Shown here: piece by piece, positions 43,790-56,774 of the stretch
Numbering within the stretch: position 1 is the first letter of the stretch
Layout: each line of letters opens with the position of its first letter
DNA from: Mactra quadrangularis
Lineage: Eukaryota; Mollusca; Bivalvia; Venerida; Mactridae
Assembly (NCBI GenBank): GCA_025267735.1
Contig: CM046303.1
Location: 16,668,403 to 16,732,402, forward strand
Reading direction: 5' to 3'
Length of the DNA stretch: 64,000 nt
Program-made: the position numbers and the translations under genes
Notes under the pieces: model-generated
Told to the model about the DNA's origin: nothing
The model's database searches: none
The model's input: the letters and a program-made list of their open reading frames with translations, nothing else

Positions 43790-46305
43790 CAATTAATGAT
43801 TGTTGGTGCAATAGTTTTTAGTTATTACTTTTACAAACAATTGCTTTTGTTGTTGTTGTTGCTAACACTTTGTCTGAATGTTTTGCATTTGTAAAATTTA
43901 TTATGTTGGGGGCGAAAAATAATTACCATGCGCTTTCAAATTATTTTCTGATTAAAGAATAAATTGGATTTTCTCTCCTTACAAATCTTAGATTTGTATT
44001 CATATGATAAATGGATTTTGGTATGCAGGAGACTAGGTACATTTTGTTTCTACTTATATTAATGAGCAACTGTCCTAGGAAACTACAGAATATGGATAGA
44101 GAACAAATAGTCATACTTATGTGTTTGTTTAAGGTGCTTAGTGCAATACTAGGACAAGTTTCCAGTCATAACTGCAACAGTTAGTTCACCATCTTTTTGT
44201 ATTGTTGCTTTTTACATGGGCCACTATTAGATGTAGATTGAACTATTTTTTATGCTATAGGTATAGTTAATAAAAGTAAACATTGAGACAAATCTCACTT
44301 AATTGACATACATTCATCAAAACATCAGTTTTAAATAGTGGTAATATTGTTACCAAAGTGTGTTAGGTACAATTCTGCCAAGGGTAAATTTGCACAAACT
44401 ATGCATGACTAAGAGAAGTTGTATAAGGTGTGCCAGGACATAGGAGTGTAATACTTGAATGTTGAATGTAGATTTATTACTAAAACAAATTGACATTCTA
44501 TGTACAGATTTGCATAACTTAGTGACTGAAATGTGCATGAATTTCTCTCTGGTTTAGCTATTGTCAATGTTGAAAAGAATTGGTTGTTGGGTATATCAAC
44601 TGACAACATTACAGGAAACAGTTTGTCAGACTGCATGTTATATTATACTTGACACAGTAGTTAAGAATTTACAACTTGTAATTCTATGTAATGCAAATAC
44701 TCTAACACTGTTCCTAAGAGGATACTAGGAAATTACTGTTTTCAAACTTGTAGTGTTTGACTAGAATGAAATATGACTTTTATTATGTTCAATTGTTGAG
44801 TTGGCAGGCTATAATCCAGTTTAAGTTACATTTACAATTCAATATTTGAAACAATATACAGTTTTTGGTGATATTATATGAATAATTGTAAAAGATGCCA
44901 AATACAATGATTATCAATTTTGTCTCATTGTCAGACATAAATTTTATCGCAGCTGTCATAATGTTGATCACTGCCTTGAATATATTTTACAATTGTTTTC
45001 AACTTACCACCGGGGATTGTAAGAATAAGTAAGTCTAGAAAATCATGACAAATTACATAATATTGTTATAGTTTATGTATGGTGTCACAAATTTTGTGAA
45101 CTCAAAGGTCCTGAACTTTGAGTATTTGCCTAATGCATTGACCTACATTAGCCCCACATGGCTCAAGTTGTTAGTGAATTAAATTTTGTTCTTGCTTGTC
45201 TTTATCTGTTTTTTACTTTTAAGATTTATCTTTTTTAGTCTTTTAATTTGCCATCGCAGAGATTTATTGTTTGGTTCATGATATTTTTTACATGATTTCT
45301 TGTTATTATTTTTATAAAAAACCCTTTACTTCTATAGCTAGATCATGTTTTAGAGACTTAAATTAAATTATTCAAGAATCAAAGTTTCAGACAATGTGGC
45401 TATGAAAATCTTGTATGTATTCTTTTGGGAACCATGTTTTTATTAAAGAAATAATATGAATTCACGAGGGCATTTTTTAAACTTGTACTGTGAAATTAAG
45501 TGTCCATAAATCACTTATTTCTCCCATTTTTCCTGATATTTTGTTACTAAGAAAGTCATACTGTACTGTACATCTTTTTACTGCCCATTTAAGGTATCAT
45601 CATGCTGATTGTTTCCAATATAACCTACTCCCAATGGTGAACTATTAGTTGTCTTATGCTCATATCTACTTCTCACTTCTCCACTGTCTAAATTGTCCTT
45701 ATAGACTATGTGTACTTTTAAATATTTTTCTAGCATATCATATGGTACTGGTTTCATTGCTTGATTTTATCTATTCAATTGTCAATATTTACGCTACTTA
45801 AAACATGCTTGCCATTTATTTGTTTTTTTTTCCAGTAGCCTGTAGGCATTCATTATACTCACTGAACGTAAGAACTTAATCTCTAGTCCACGCTTTTAAA
45901 CTAAAACTATGTACAAAACCTCAATGTTTGCTACATATATATTGCCTTGTCAAAAGTTCTGTTATTAAAAGTTTGATGTATTCTGTTTGAATTGTCAACT
46001 ATTTTTAGCAATGTGATTATGCTTTTCTTTCCTTTTCTTTGCTTCTATTTATGCTTCCATTTTATATTTTTTATTACTTAGTTTGAAAATTAAAGTACAT
46101 TGCCATGAGCAGGCTACTCTTTGTTATTTGTCATTCATTACAATATTTCACTGATGGACATAAAACTTTTATGATTTCTTCTGTATTCTGTGTTAGGTAA
46201 TACAATGCTTTATTTGAATTATTTCTTGCAGTTACTATTTGTAAATTGTAAATAATAATTGTAAAACTTGTGACAATAAACAATTATTCAAAAATAAAAA
46301 AACAG
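43790..46305. other. Intron- or intergenic-like stretch
   Basis: AT-rich. It has a short TTG microsatellite at about 43846-43862 and mutually overlapping minus-strand open frames (44350-44636) with no motif. Nothing else is recognised. Confidence 0.45.
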
Positions 46306-46307
46306 AG

Positions 46308-46556
46308 TTGTCTATTGAAATTTAGGTCCTCACTCAATGACTATACATGTACAGTAAAGTTCCACTATATATTTTGAAATTACAAAAGTGGTCTTAATAG
46401 CGGAACTTTACTGGACAATGTTAAATAGCTTACTTTTTTTGACTTAGTATTGTTAACAACTAGTCAATTGTAACAAACTTTATGGTACAGACATTAGACA
46501 TTACAATGTGAACTAATTCGTCTATTGACATCTTAGTCCTCAAGAAATGACTATGC
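46308..46556 (+). repeat. Pair of about 42-bp direct repeats flanking a small inverted-repeat element
   Basis: The text gtctattgaaatttaggtcc tcactcaatgactatac (46310-46346) recurs as gtctattgacatcttagtcc tcaagaaatgactatgc (46520-46556), with about 80% identity at 210-bp spacing. The 62-bp inverted-repeat element lies between them. Confidence 0.7.
46352..46413. mobile_element. 62-bp miniature inverted-repeat element
   Basis: The left end, CAGTAAAGTTCCACTAT, and the reverse complement of the right end, CAGTAAAGTTCCGCTAT, differ at one position over 17 bp. The element is preceded by tgta and followed by gaca, so a TA target duplication is not intact. It is too small to carry a gene. CAGT-type ends are typical of Tc1/mariner relatives, but at this size the family cannot be fixed. 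Confidence 0.55.
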
Positions 46557-48740
46557 AATATGAATAAACTTACTTGTACTTTCTTATTGATTTTAAAATG
46601 TCTGTATTCTAGTTCATTACTTTAAAATTCAGAGATACTTTTAAACTTTTGTTAAGATAGATTTCAATATTGTGTGTGTGTTTAGTATCACACAATACAT
46701 TAATGCCTACTGACATGCCTAGCTGCAATACATAACAATATGTTATTGCTATCTGCATTAGATTAAACATCTTGTACATCAAATTACTACACTTATTGCA
46801 GTGTGTGATAATGTATGGTTTTCATTCACTATCAATTACATTCCAGATTGGTTAATTGTTTTACTCAATGTCTCTTTACAGACCTTGCTCTCTAGCACAA
46901 ACTCTCTAAAGTAATTAACAACAGCTTTACCTGATTCAGAGTTTTGCATGAGAATGAATGTAGATACTTTTTCATGACAAAACAATTTAAGGTATGTAGG
47001 TATGTCCAAAAAATCTGCGTTCATAGTCAAACAGACATGTTACCTACTAAGCTGAAGTCGTAATTGTGAAAAAAAGTATTTCATGTTTCTAAGTATACAT
47101 TGTCTCATTGCACTTACAAAAGATATTTCTGCACATCAAAATCTAACTAAAAACAGAAGCACAACGTACCCTAGTAAAAGATATCATGCCAATATAGCAT
47201 TAATATTATGTTATTAACAAGACAGTGAACCTTCATCTACACAAATTGATACTAATTGTTTTTTGTTAGAGGTTTATATCTCTGATGGGGAGATTTTATG
47301 ATACAATGATATAATTATAGCCTTATTAACCAATAACAGAAGTATTCTGGAGTGTTAAATTGAAGGGTTGTTGCCTGTGTGTGTCACTCTGAAAAAAAAC
47401 CAATCTCTAGAAATGACTTAATACATTTGAGTAACCATTGCAAGTAGATGTATGATGATTAGCAATGGGATACCTACATTAGTTGATATATTGAACATTA
47501 TCTAAGGTTTACCTCAGTGTTATTTTCAGGTCAATCTGGTCATGGTTAGTCTAGCAGGATCAGGGGGTTGTAGTTAAGGACTCATCATTAGTCTAAGGAG
47601 CAGTTAACATGATCTTTTTCGTCTCTGTCTTGTGTTCTTATACCTCTCATTTGCTGGATTGTAAAATTGAAATGTATACTTCTTAGATGGTTCCCTTTTT
47701 GTAAAGACAAAAAATCGAAACATATTTTTACTTTTGGCTGTATTGGCGACTATAAATGTCAACTAGAGAACATCTGTACTGTTAAATACCTAAAGGGACA
47801 TGGTATGTGAAAATTACGTCTTTATGCCTTATTTTCTCCATTACAATTGACATGTAGATTAAAACCTAATGATATTAGGTGAAAAAGAAAGACTTACAGA
47901 TAAAACGATGATGAATTGGTTTCATTTAAAAGTATACCCTTAACATCTAAAATTCTAGCTTTAATTGGATAATTGGATTTTGCCTGACAGTAGCATTTGA
48001 ATTTCCTCTGGAAAAAGAAAATGCTGAGAAAGTAAAGTTGATAAAATTTTGTAGGAAATTAGAGGTTTAAATTTAGGCTTATTAAGTAATAAAGTCAGTA
48101 ATGTCAATATTCCAGTTTTAATGTAGTTAAATGAGATATATCATCCTTGGATTTAATTTTGTGAAATGAGAAATCAATGAATCATCTTTCAGTCGTGCAA
48201 AAATAGGACTTTCATGCAACACCAACTTGAGAAAAAACGTATCAAACGGGCTCAAGTCAATTTCTACAAGTGTAGAAGAATTAATAAAGTGGTATTTAAG
48301 TTATGTTGAGTGATATTTAACACATTCATCAAATTTTAACCTGTGTATGTGGTCACTCACTTCAATTGGCTTTAAACTATTTCTGATGGTTTGGAAACCA
48401 GCTGCAACTATTAAGTCTTTATTAGGAAATAGAATGTTGTCTATGAAAGGTGACAGTACTGTTATTAGCCAGGGAAACTGTCTCATTTGACTGACTGACT
48501 ATTTTGTATCAATATCAATTTTAAAAATGCAGTATAATCTTACGTTTACCGTTACAACCCTGTTTTAAGTGCTAACAACAAACATTTTTATTTGTTTGAA
48601 GGTTTTCTGCTAATGTTTTCATTTTGCTTTAAAATATAGAACTGCGACTTATGAAGGCTCTTGATATTAATGTTAGAAAGCATGCATGTATTTCATTTGA
48701 ATAAAAAAATGTAAGAAGCCAAACAAATTGAAACAAGTAT
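46557..48740. other. Intron- or intergenic-like stretch
   Basis: AT-rich. Minus-strand open frames at 46836-47030 (64 codons) and 48301-48486 (61 codons) have more balanced residue composition than most here. They show no recognised domain and no supporting splice or start context beyond an ATG, so they are left uncalled. Confidence 0.4.
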
Positions 48741-48744
48741 TGTT

Positions 48745-50330
48745 TTGTAAGTTGATGGACACATTTGTAACACATTGCCTAACCCAATGCATTTAATATT
48801 TATTTTGCATTACTGCTTGAGAATAGTTGATACTTTTAATGGCTTTTTATAGACCAAAATTGTTTATTTATCATTATTGTTAAACCTGTATTATGGCAAG
48901 ACAAATGCTAGCGTGATTATTCGTGTTTTCAAATTTGACATCATTGAATGTGAAGCAAATGTTTTATACAAGTTAGTTGGGTTGCAATAATAATCATCGA
49001 TGCTCTTTGTGTGCTCAGGTCAAACAAATTGTTCGTACATGTGTTCAATCTTTTGTTGCTAACCAATTTTTAATTTCTGGATCTTTCGTTTTGTTACAAT
49101 GTTAAAGCAAAACAACAACAGGTGCACAATGCTCATATAAGAACACTAAGTCAGAAAAAGAGTCACTAGATGCCTCTTGAATAGATTAGATGGATCTTTA
49201 TTTGTTCCGTTGCAATTCATAAAGGACCAGATGACAATTATTTCCTGTCAAGGTAGATACTCTTTTTCCTTTGAAAAAAATATCATATTCCTCCTATTAT
49301 AAAGATGCTGACAGTGTTGATGTCAAGAGAATGTTTGTGAAAAAAATCGAAGAAAGTAACAAAAATGGTTGAACATAACTTAACTAGAAAAGTAATAACA
49401 AAGACGAAAACTGAATATGCATAGTTCCATTTGAAGGCTGAACCAAACCACAACAATCTTCAATCTAAGAATTGAAGGGGACACCATAAAACGTGTAAAC
49501 AATGATCAAGAGAAGTAACACTCCAGACAGCTAATGGAACATCTAATTGACTGTCGGTGTTTCAGTTGGATACGGTTGTTTAATGTGTCCTGCAGTTCTG
49601 TATTGAGAAGGCAATAAAAAACGTTTGCCATTAGTTATTTCAATATTATTATATTGTTTCTGTAGGAGACCAGGAGCCAATTTAATGTTGCATGAAAATA
49701 CGAGGTTGTTTTTTTATTGTTTCCAGAATGCTAAAATGATTGGCCTGTGGAGAAATGGGTATTTTCTTTATAGCATTTGGTCATAGGAAAATTATCTGAA
49801 TAAATTGAAGATCGCTATTGTAATTTCGTGGTTGCCCTCTGTGTCTCCAAAAGGTTTTTGTTAGATTAATAATGCTATTTTATCTGCAAGTATTTAAGTG
49901 CTCTGTAAGAGAAGAACTGCATGCTTAAATGTGTTATTCAACTGCTCTTAAATTTCTACCAAATAATTTAGTAAATGTTTAAATTTCAATGTTTAAAGTG
50001 TAGTCTGATCTTTTTCAATCCTTTTTATGGTTGATAAGTTGATTTAATGTGGCTTGACATTTTTAAAGTGTGTATGGTGTCACCATTAAACCAGTTTATG
50101 AAGATGTTAGATTTAATCGTTACACAAAATTTCCATAGTCTTTTCTAGAAAAACGTTTTTTTTAATGAAACATATTCAACGATCTGTTAATTCTTTATTT
50201 CTGGACAGTATCAGATTTCTGTCATTATCGGCGTTTTTATTGTTACAGTTTGTACACAATTTGCATATTTCAAGAAAAGGTTGAAATTTGAAGAGTTAGA
50301 AATGCCATTCAGTTGATAAGGGCATCCATC
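48745..50330 (+). repeat. Duplicated segment V, copy 1
   Basis: It aligns with 51565-52800. The 5' part is weak (aagttgatggacac.../aagttgatggacat..., ttattgcaagaca-like). The centre is strong: tggtgtttcagttggat, tattgagaaggcaataaaaa, cattagttatttcaatat, atgttgcatgaaaatacgag, agaatgctaaaatgatt and attgaagatcg. The 3' part is moderate (tttctgtcattatc, cacaatttgcatatttca, attgaaatttga). Copies are about 2.5 kb apart and about 80% identical in the centre. No frame is preserved. Confidence 0.85.
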
Positions 50331-51564
50331 TTTCTCAATGTATTCATTTTACTTGAGATTGATTCACTTTAAAAGCCAGGAATTGAGTTACACAACATTT
50401 TAATCATACTCAAGTCTGTCATGTCGTTGTTTTTCAAGTCATTGCTGGTTGATCATGTTAATATTCAAAGAAAGTGGCATTCGTTAGTTATTTTAACCAA
50501 GGTGTTTATATTGATTCTCAGATAACACATATCAGTATGATGTAATTATTACATCAAATATATTTTAACATAATACACATGATTTCCCATCTCTGCACTT
50601 CAATACAGGATAAAACGCTGTGGCTTATCCAAAATGTGACTCATAGATATGGCATTATTCTTTACTACCCTTGTGAGGATTTTCTAGTGTTGAAAAAGAA
50701 GGTATTGAAGTAAAAAATGTTATCATTATCGTCTTACTATAACAGTATAACTAAATATTAATGTAAGTATTAAACTTGATATTATGTTTATCCATATCGT
50801 CCCATCGTCTCATTATAACTGCTTAACTGGTTTGCATTTTGTTTGTGCAACTATATTACGAATGCATTACAGTATTTGATAATGTTTATTAAAGGTATTT
50901 GATGAAGTTTATTGAATGTTCATAAGGTGCACCACGAACACATTCAGAAAACATGGAACATTCTATATTGTATGCATTACATATATTGTACATGTATTGA
51001 TATTATTTTAAGAAATTAAGATGTTCATATTGAAGTTCATTTAAAAACAGAGCAAAATATATTGATAATTTTGTTCTTCGGTTGTTTAATAGATATAAGT
51101 CATTCTAAAATAAAAAGTGAAATGATGAAAATTGAACATGTAGAAGCCATATATCTAAAATTTAGATATGACTCAGGGGAATCTCTGAGAAACGTGCATA
51201 GCACTTGTTACAGGGAAACTAAATGTAATTAAGGATGAAAACTAAAATATACAGAAAATATAGATATAGTAGAAGGAAAATAAATATAACAATTATGATG
51301 AAGTTAAAAGAGAACGATGATAGTGCTTTTAACTCCGCATGTGTGAAATACAGTTATAGCATAGAAATAGGTCTTAATTATCCTTGACATGATTTTATCT
51401 AATGTAAATATACTTATTTTCATTACGGTCCAATGAAAATTAATATTTATGCTTATTATAAGTTAATAATGTTGTGTTTTGAAAATTCGTCCTTTTTCTA
51501 TGTAAAGTAACTGTACTTTATAGACAGTTGTTACTCAGCTTAAGAAACATTAGTGAGTGATTAT
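50331..51564. other. Spacer between the V copies
   Basis: AT-rich. It includes a small perfect palindrome, ATATCTAAA-a-TTTAGATAT, near 51150. No gene recognised. Confidence 0.5.
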
Positions 51565-52800
51565 TTCTACAAGTTGATGGACATGTCGGTTGAAGACATT
51601 GTAATGCATTGTTATGCAACTAGTGTTTATTGAACATTACTTTATTATAGCATGTTGGCTGTACTCGATAAAATATTGTTGTTTTATCATTATTTGGTAA
51701 CGTATTTTATTGCAAGACAAAATTAGTATGCTTGTAAATGAATCCTTTTGTTTGGTTGAGGAAACATTTGTGTTTTGTAGAAAAAACAAATAACTGCATG
51801 TTTCAAATAATATCAGATATTTATAGTTACTTGCTGTAGTGGTTAGAATACAAAATATGAAATTTGTACCATTGAACCTTATATATGATCTTACTAAACG
51901 ATAGTTAGGTATAGCATTAAGATAGAGAACACACAAAAGTTTTATACTATGTTAAGGCCTCACTACTGACATTTGAATGGGAACACCATTATAGAAACTA
52001 TGAAATAGGAATGTTCCATTCAGATAATTTATGACACATCTAATGGACTGTTGGTGTTTCAGTTGGATGCGCTTGTTACCTGTTACCTGTGTCCTGTAGT
52101 TTATTGAGAAGGCAATAAAAAGCGTTTGTCATTAGTTATTTCAATATCATTTTATTGCTTCTATAGGAGACAAGGAGCCAATTAATGTTGCATGAAAATA
52201 CGAGCTTGTTTTTATTGTTCACAGAATGCTAAAATGATTTACTTTCGTAGAATTGTTATTGCCTTTTTCCTTATAGTACTTGGTCATAAGAAAATGATCT
52301 GAAGTAATTGAAGATCGTTGTTTTAAGTCTTGTGTTGCTATCAGTGTATCTTGAAACATTTTTGTCAGATTTCATTGCCCCTGAAACTGGAAGTATTTAA
52401 GTGATTTTAAGAGAACTTATGTGTTCAGTTCAGTGAACACTCAACTAAATCATCTGATTATAGGAAGTTGTTTGATGAGCATTATGAGTTATTCCATCAG
52501 TTTTTCATTTTGAAGAGCTGATTTAATATTTAATGTGGCTTGAAATTTTAGAAGAGAGTGTCATCCTAACATCGGATCGCAAACTGATTATAAAAAGTGT
52601 TGTTTAAGTGTTGCATAATATTTCCATCAACATTTCTAGAAAACAAATTAATTTGAAACAAAAACATGTTAACCGTTTCTTCAACTTTTATTTAAATCTG
52701 AGAGGAATCAAATTTCTGTCATTATCCTTGTTTTTGTTAAAGATTATTTACACAATTTGCATATTTCAGGGAAATATTGAAATTTGAAAAAATGAAAAAG
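51565..52800 (+). repeat. Duplicated segment V, copy 2
   Basis: Counterpart of 48745-50330. It has an extra gttacctgttacctg micro-duplication near 52075 that is not in copy 1, and it is about 350 bp shorter overall. A 99-codon minus-strand frame (51637-51936) lies partly inside and has no motif. Confidence 0.85.
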
Positions 52801-54092
52801 CAATTTATTTGATTGGCGACATCTCGATTTACAACGATCGTACTTTAGATCGATTTGCTTTATTTTACGAAATTTTGTTACGAATTCCTTTGATCTATAT
52901 CAAGCATGACATTGTGTTTTAGACTGCTTCTTCTACTATAATTCAGTTGCATTAAGGGGTCATGGGAACTACTCATTACTTTCTGCACAGTCATTGGTTC
53001 TTGACCTAAAACACATAATATCTCTACTGGCTTACAACTGACATCTTTGATTCAAGGATAAAGGCCAACCTCTATGGTGTATGTAGATCACACAGATACA
53101 ATGGAAGACACTGTTGCTGTTTGATCCAAACTAGTATGTCATGTATTCCATCCAAGTCATGCTAATTGCATTGGTGTATGTTCAGATAGTTTTACCGTGG
53201 TTCTTGATAAGCACTTTTGATATATTTTCTGAGTTTTTACATAACAGTCATGTCGTTTACTAGACTCTACAGGGGTTGCATACTCAAATCTAAATGATAC
53301 AGTTGTCTGATATTTTTGAAGAAACTAAACAAGCCTTTTTTGGACATCAGATATACTGTACTCTTACAAGTTTACAAAGTTTAGGATGGTCATAAATACC
53401 ATTGTGATCCTGTCCTTTAGTTGTTTAATGAAACTGTCATATATAGATATGTCTGTCTTGTCTACAGAAGCCTGATAGTGGTTAACTAATGCCAAAAATG
53501 TTTAAGAAAGGTCTTATTGTTTCTGCCGATGATCATAGGATTTAATTTGACTGCTTTATCATTATCGTCTACTATAGCTTCCTAACTGATCTCCTTTTCG
53601 TACATTAAACTGTCTCTTAATAATGTGTTTTTTATTATTGGACGAAATTTTCCTGTCTGGTTGTTAACAGAAGTTAAAGTATTTCTTTTCACTCACTTTT
53701 TTCTACTCGTTGTGTATAATAAGTTGTCGGCTATAATGTTGTCGGCTTTAATGGGATTGAAGTTAGCACTGGGCCATTACACAGTAAAAGACTGGTCTGC
53801 TAAAATGCTGGGACGTTGTTGAATATGATAATAAACATAAGCATATGTTAAAACATGTCATACATTTTACTTTCACTAGGTATATGATATTTTAGTGTTT
53901 GCTTTGAAATCGTGATGCCATATTTAGTTTGTTTTTAATTAAGATATTCCAGTGATTGCAGAACAGTGTATCATCAAAGAGTCTTACTATGAAAATAGCT
54001 TAATGTATTTTATTCTTCTGATCATTTGTCAGGTCTCCCATCTGTGAAAGAGATTCATTGATTATTAGGTTGATTTATGTTCAAATTTCCAG
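52801..54092. other. Intron-like stretch upstream of a possible terminal exon
   Basis: AT-rich, with a 65-codon hydrophobic open frame (53625-53822) of no recognised family. No other exon could be matched confidently to the one at 54093. Confidence 0.45.
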
Positions 54093-54214
54093 TGCCCATT
54101 GTCAGCTGTGATCAAGGACATCTTAAGGAAATGTTTGAGAGAATTAAAGCAGATAACATGCCAGAGATTTCTTCTGAAACTAAAGAAGATAATATTCCAC
54201 AGAAACTGTCTTGA
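54093..54214 (+). CDS. Possible 3'-terminal coding exon, unknown protein
   Basis: After an acceptor-like tcaaatttccag, one frame (completing a split codon with the first two bases) reads about 40 residues to a TGA at 54212-54214. It starts Pro-Ile-Val-Ser-Cys-Asp-Gln-Gly-His and includes KEMFERIKADNMPEI and SETKEDNIPQ before the end. The charged, amphipathic, Asp/Glu/Lys-rich composition and purine-rich codons contrast with the T-rich hydrophobic chance frames elsewhere. An alternative is a self-contained 45-codon ORF from the ATG at 54077. No homologous family is recognised, no upstream exon was found, and the polypyrimidine tract is only moderate. Confidence 0.25.
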
Positions 54215-56756
54215 CTAAAATTCTGTTATATATTGAAATGTCTGAGTAATACTCAACTCTTTATTTGAACTTTAATTAGGATGTGTATACATTATACTTC
54301 TGCGTAGTATGTTTTAACAATATTCTACCGATTCTATACAGTGTGTATAAATCACCTTAACTCCCTAAAGGTTAACATATGACATTAGAACATATCCTAC
54401 ATAATGAGTTCTACCTGATACAGGGTATAGTTTTCAGTTTTTACTGATTTGTTGCTTTGGGACTGAATCTGTATCAATGACTTTCGACTGACATTATTAT
54501 ACTTTTTAAGTTGAATTTCTCTCAGATAATATCGTCTGAAAAAGGATAATGTAATTTTTATGACTCTAGCAATATGACATAGTTATAGTTCAATGAGGAA
54601 TAATTTGTTTTATTGATTTAGTCTGGTCGGAACATTTTTATGTTCCGCATCCTAATTTCTTTCATTGATTTTATAGTTTGGCTCCAGGTTTAATACAAAT
54701 GGTAACCAGTCTGCTAATTGATTCATTTAATCTTATTAAGTTCCAATTTTGAGAAACTTGTCCTGCAATATTTCTTAATTCAGGTTCTATAAGTTTGGTA
54801 TTAGATTGTTAATAGTTGAGTTATACGCAATCGCTTGTGCATAATTAAAATAATAATTAACCTGATTTTATCAAAAGTTTTGCATTCTTAATTCTTGACG
54901 AATGAATCAATTACGACAACATGTCAACGAACTGTTAGATGATAAGCCAATAATTATACTTGCTTAATAAACTAATAATATATCAAAAATACTTTAAGTT
55001 AAGAAATTATGTGATCAAAAACCCAGAGTGTATAAGCTGTAATACTAAGGATTTAAGACTTACATTTCCCACAATGTCATAACTACCATCAAGACTGTCG
55101 CTCATTTATTTGGTTACTGTGTCTAAAATGTTATCAAAGTATTTAAAGCACTATGACAACTCCTGCTCATTGAAATATTACAGTGTCAATGTCAAAGTTG
55201 TCAGTTAAGGACCATTTTGCTGATTGTATTGCACATGGTATTATAAATGCTATGCTAGTTGGTACAACATTTTTGAACTTATATATATATATATATATAT
55301 CAAATATTGAGACTAGTGTTGCGTTTAAAATTTTTATAAACTCAGGGACGTAGTATACCTTTCAATTCCTGGGCTAGTTGACCTACTTAGACCGGAGCTA
55401 TTTTCTATAAAGTCTCAATTAAGTACAGTTTTATGTCAATGTTCTTAATTTGAAGTTTTTCTGAGCAGTAATGTAAATGTATGACAATATTAGGCATATC
55501 TGCACTCTTGACCAGCATCGCTTAACATTAAACTTTACTCCAGTGCTTTTAAAAAAGATACGTCGTAGAGTCGATTGATTTATTATGTATTTGAAGAGGC
55601 TATTCTGGAACGTTTTTAGAATTGCTTAATCACTAATGCCTAATTACCCTGGAGCATAGCCAAAAGATCATTTGATTTCATAATCATGAAATTTGCAAGG
55701 TTCATTAATATTTAATTTTGTAAATGACCTAGACAACATTGTAAAAGTATTGTATTTTTCATTGGTTGATTATTATAATACAAAAGTATTACAATTCCAT
55801 TTTGATGTAATGATAGGTAATTTACTAATTTCAAAATGTGTTTTTCTATATTTTGATTAGTTAGTAAATGTAATGACACGAAACATGAATTAGTAACTTT
55901 GACGGGAAGTAATCAGATGCGTAAACTATTTTATCTCCTAACGTAATTGCTGATTTTCTTAATTGCTGATTTTCGAATGAGGCGATTATCACCTTAGTTA
56001 CACCATGTTATTATCTCATACACTGCTATTATCACAGAGATAATTAAAGCTTGGTAGACTGACTTGATACGTATAGATGTAGTGACTGTTAGTGATAACA
56101 TATTATTATAGTAACTGACATTCAAGCAGTCATATAATAGGTAAATTGACCTGGTCAAGATGCTCTTTTACCTGCACTTACAGCTAGCAATTATTGTATG
56201 AAAACATGGTACTGGTATTAATAATGCATTACAATCAATGAAGTTAGAGCTGTATTATAGAAATCTATGCGCAATTACGTAAACATGGTAATATTATGGA
56301 ATGAATCCCAGTGGGCAAAGGTTTAGTCATAAACGTTGTTATTATTATATTTAGTTATTAGTAATGTTGGCATTGACATAGAAGTTCCGTACTTATACTT
56401 ATTTTACTGATTTTATGTGTGTATCATTAACATCGTGATATTGGAGAAGTTTTACTTCTTGTTTTGTGGTTGGAATATATATTTCTTTAGTGGATTATAT
56501 TTTCAGGTTGCTTTTTATTTGCATGTATGAAATATTTATGTTTGTTTAATATCGTAAATCTATTTCAATACTATTCGGGATTTATGTCTTGTTTTTATGT
56601 AGACATCCGTTATCCCAGTGGTTCATATTTTTTGTTTCTAAAATACATGTAGTTGTTTGGATCCCCATCTAGCTCGCAGTAGGTCATATCTTTTCATGAA
56701 AACGAGACTTAATGTTGATGTTTCTTCTTTAAATATAAATACTTTGAGATAAAACT
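54215..56756. other. Non-coding stretch with a TA microsatellite
   Basis: AT-rich. It contains (AT)10 at 55280-55300 and a 16-bp tandem duplication of taattgctgattttc (55944-55958 and 55960-55974). An aataaa-type polyadenylation hexamer is present near 54965 but, at this base composition, is not informative. Confidence 0.5.
55280..55300. repeat. (TA)n microsatellite
   Basis: An uninterrupted alternating run of 21 bases (about 10 AT units) in otherwise ordinary AT-rich sequence. Confidence 0.95.
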
Positions 56757-56774
56757 GATGGCTCCTTTTGAAAA
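56757..56774 (+). CDS. Possible first coding exon (six codons)
   Basis: ATGGCTCCTTTTGAAAAG followed directly by a consensus donor, gtaaga, would give Met-Ala-Pro-Phe-Glu-Lys ending in phase 0. The upstream 100 bp (ctagctcgcagtaggtca...) could be 5'UTR. The base at -3 is C, which is not optimal for initiation. No downstream exon is established. A phase-0-compatible acceptor with a short frame at 60496 (ttttttttcag|caagacaaaaacc) gives only ten residues. Speculative. Confidence 0.15.

Noticed and set aside
46836..48486. Two minus-strand frames (46836-47030 and 48301-48486) with fairly balanced composition
   Set aside because: No recognised family, no duplicated counterpart and no supporting splice signals. 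At about 60 codons they are within chance expectation for 64 kb.
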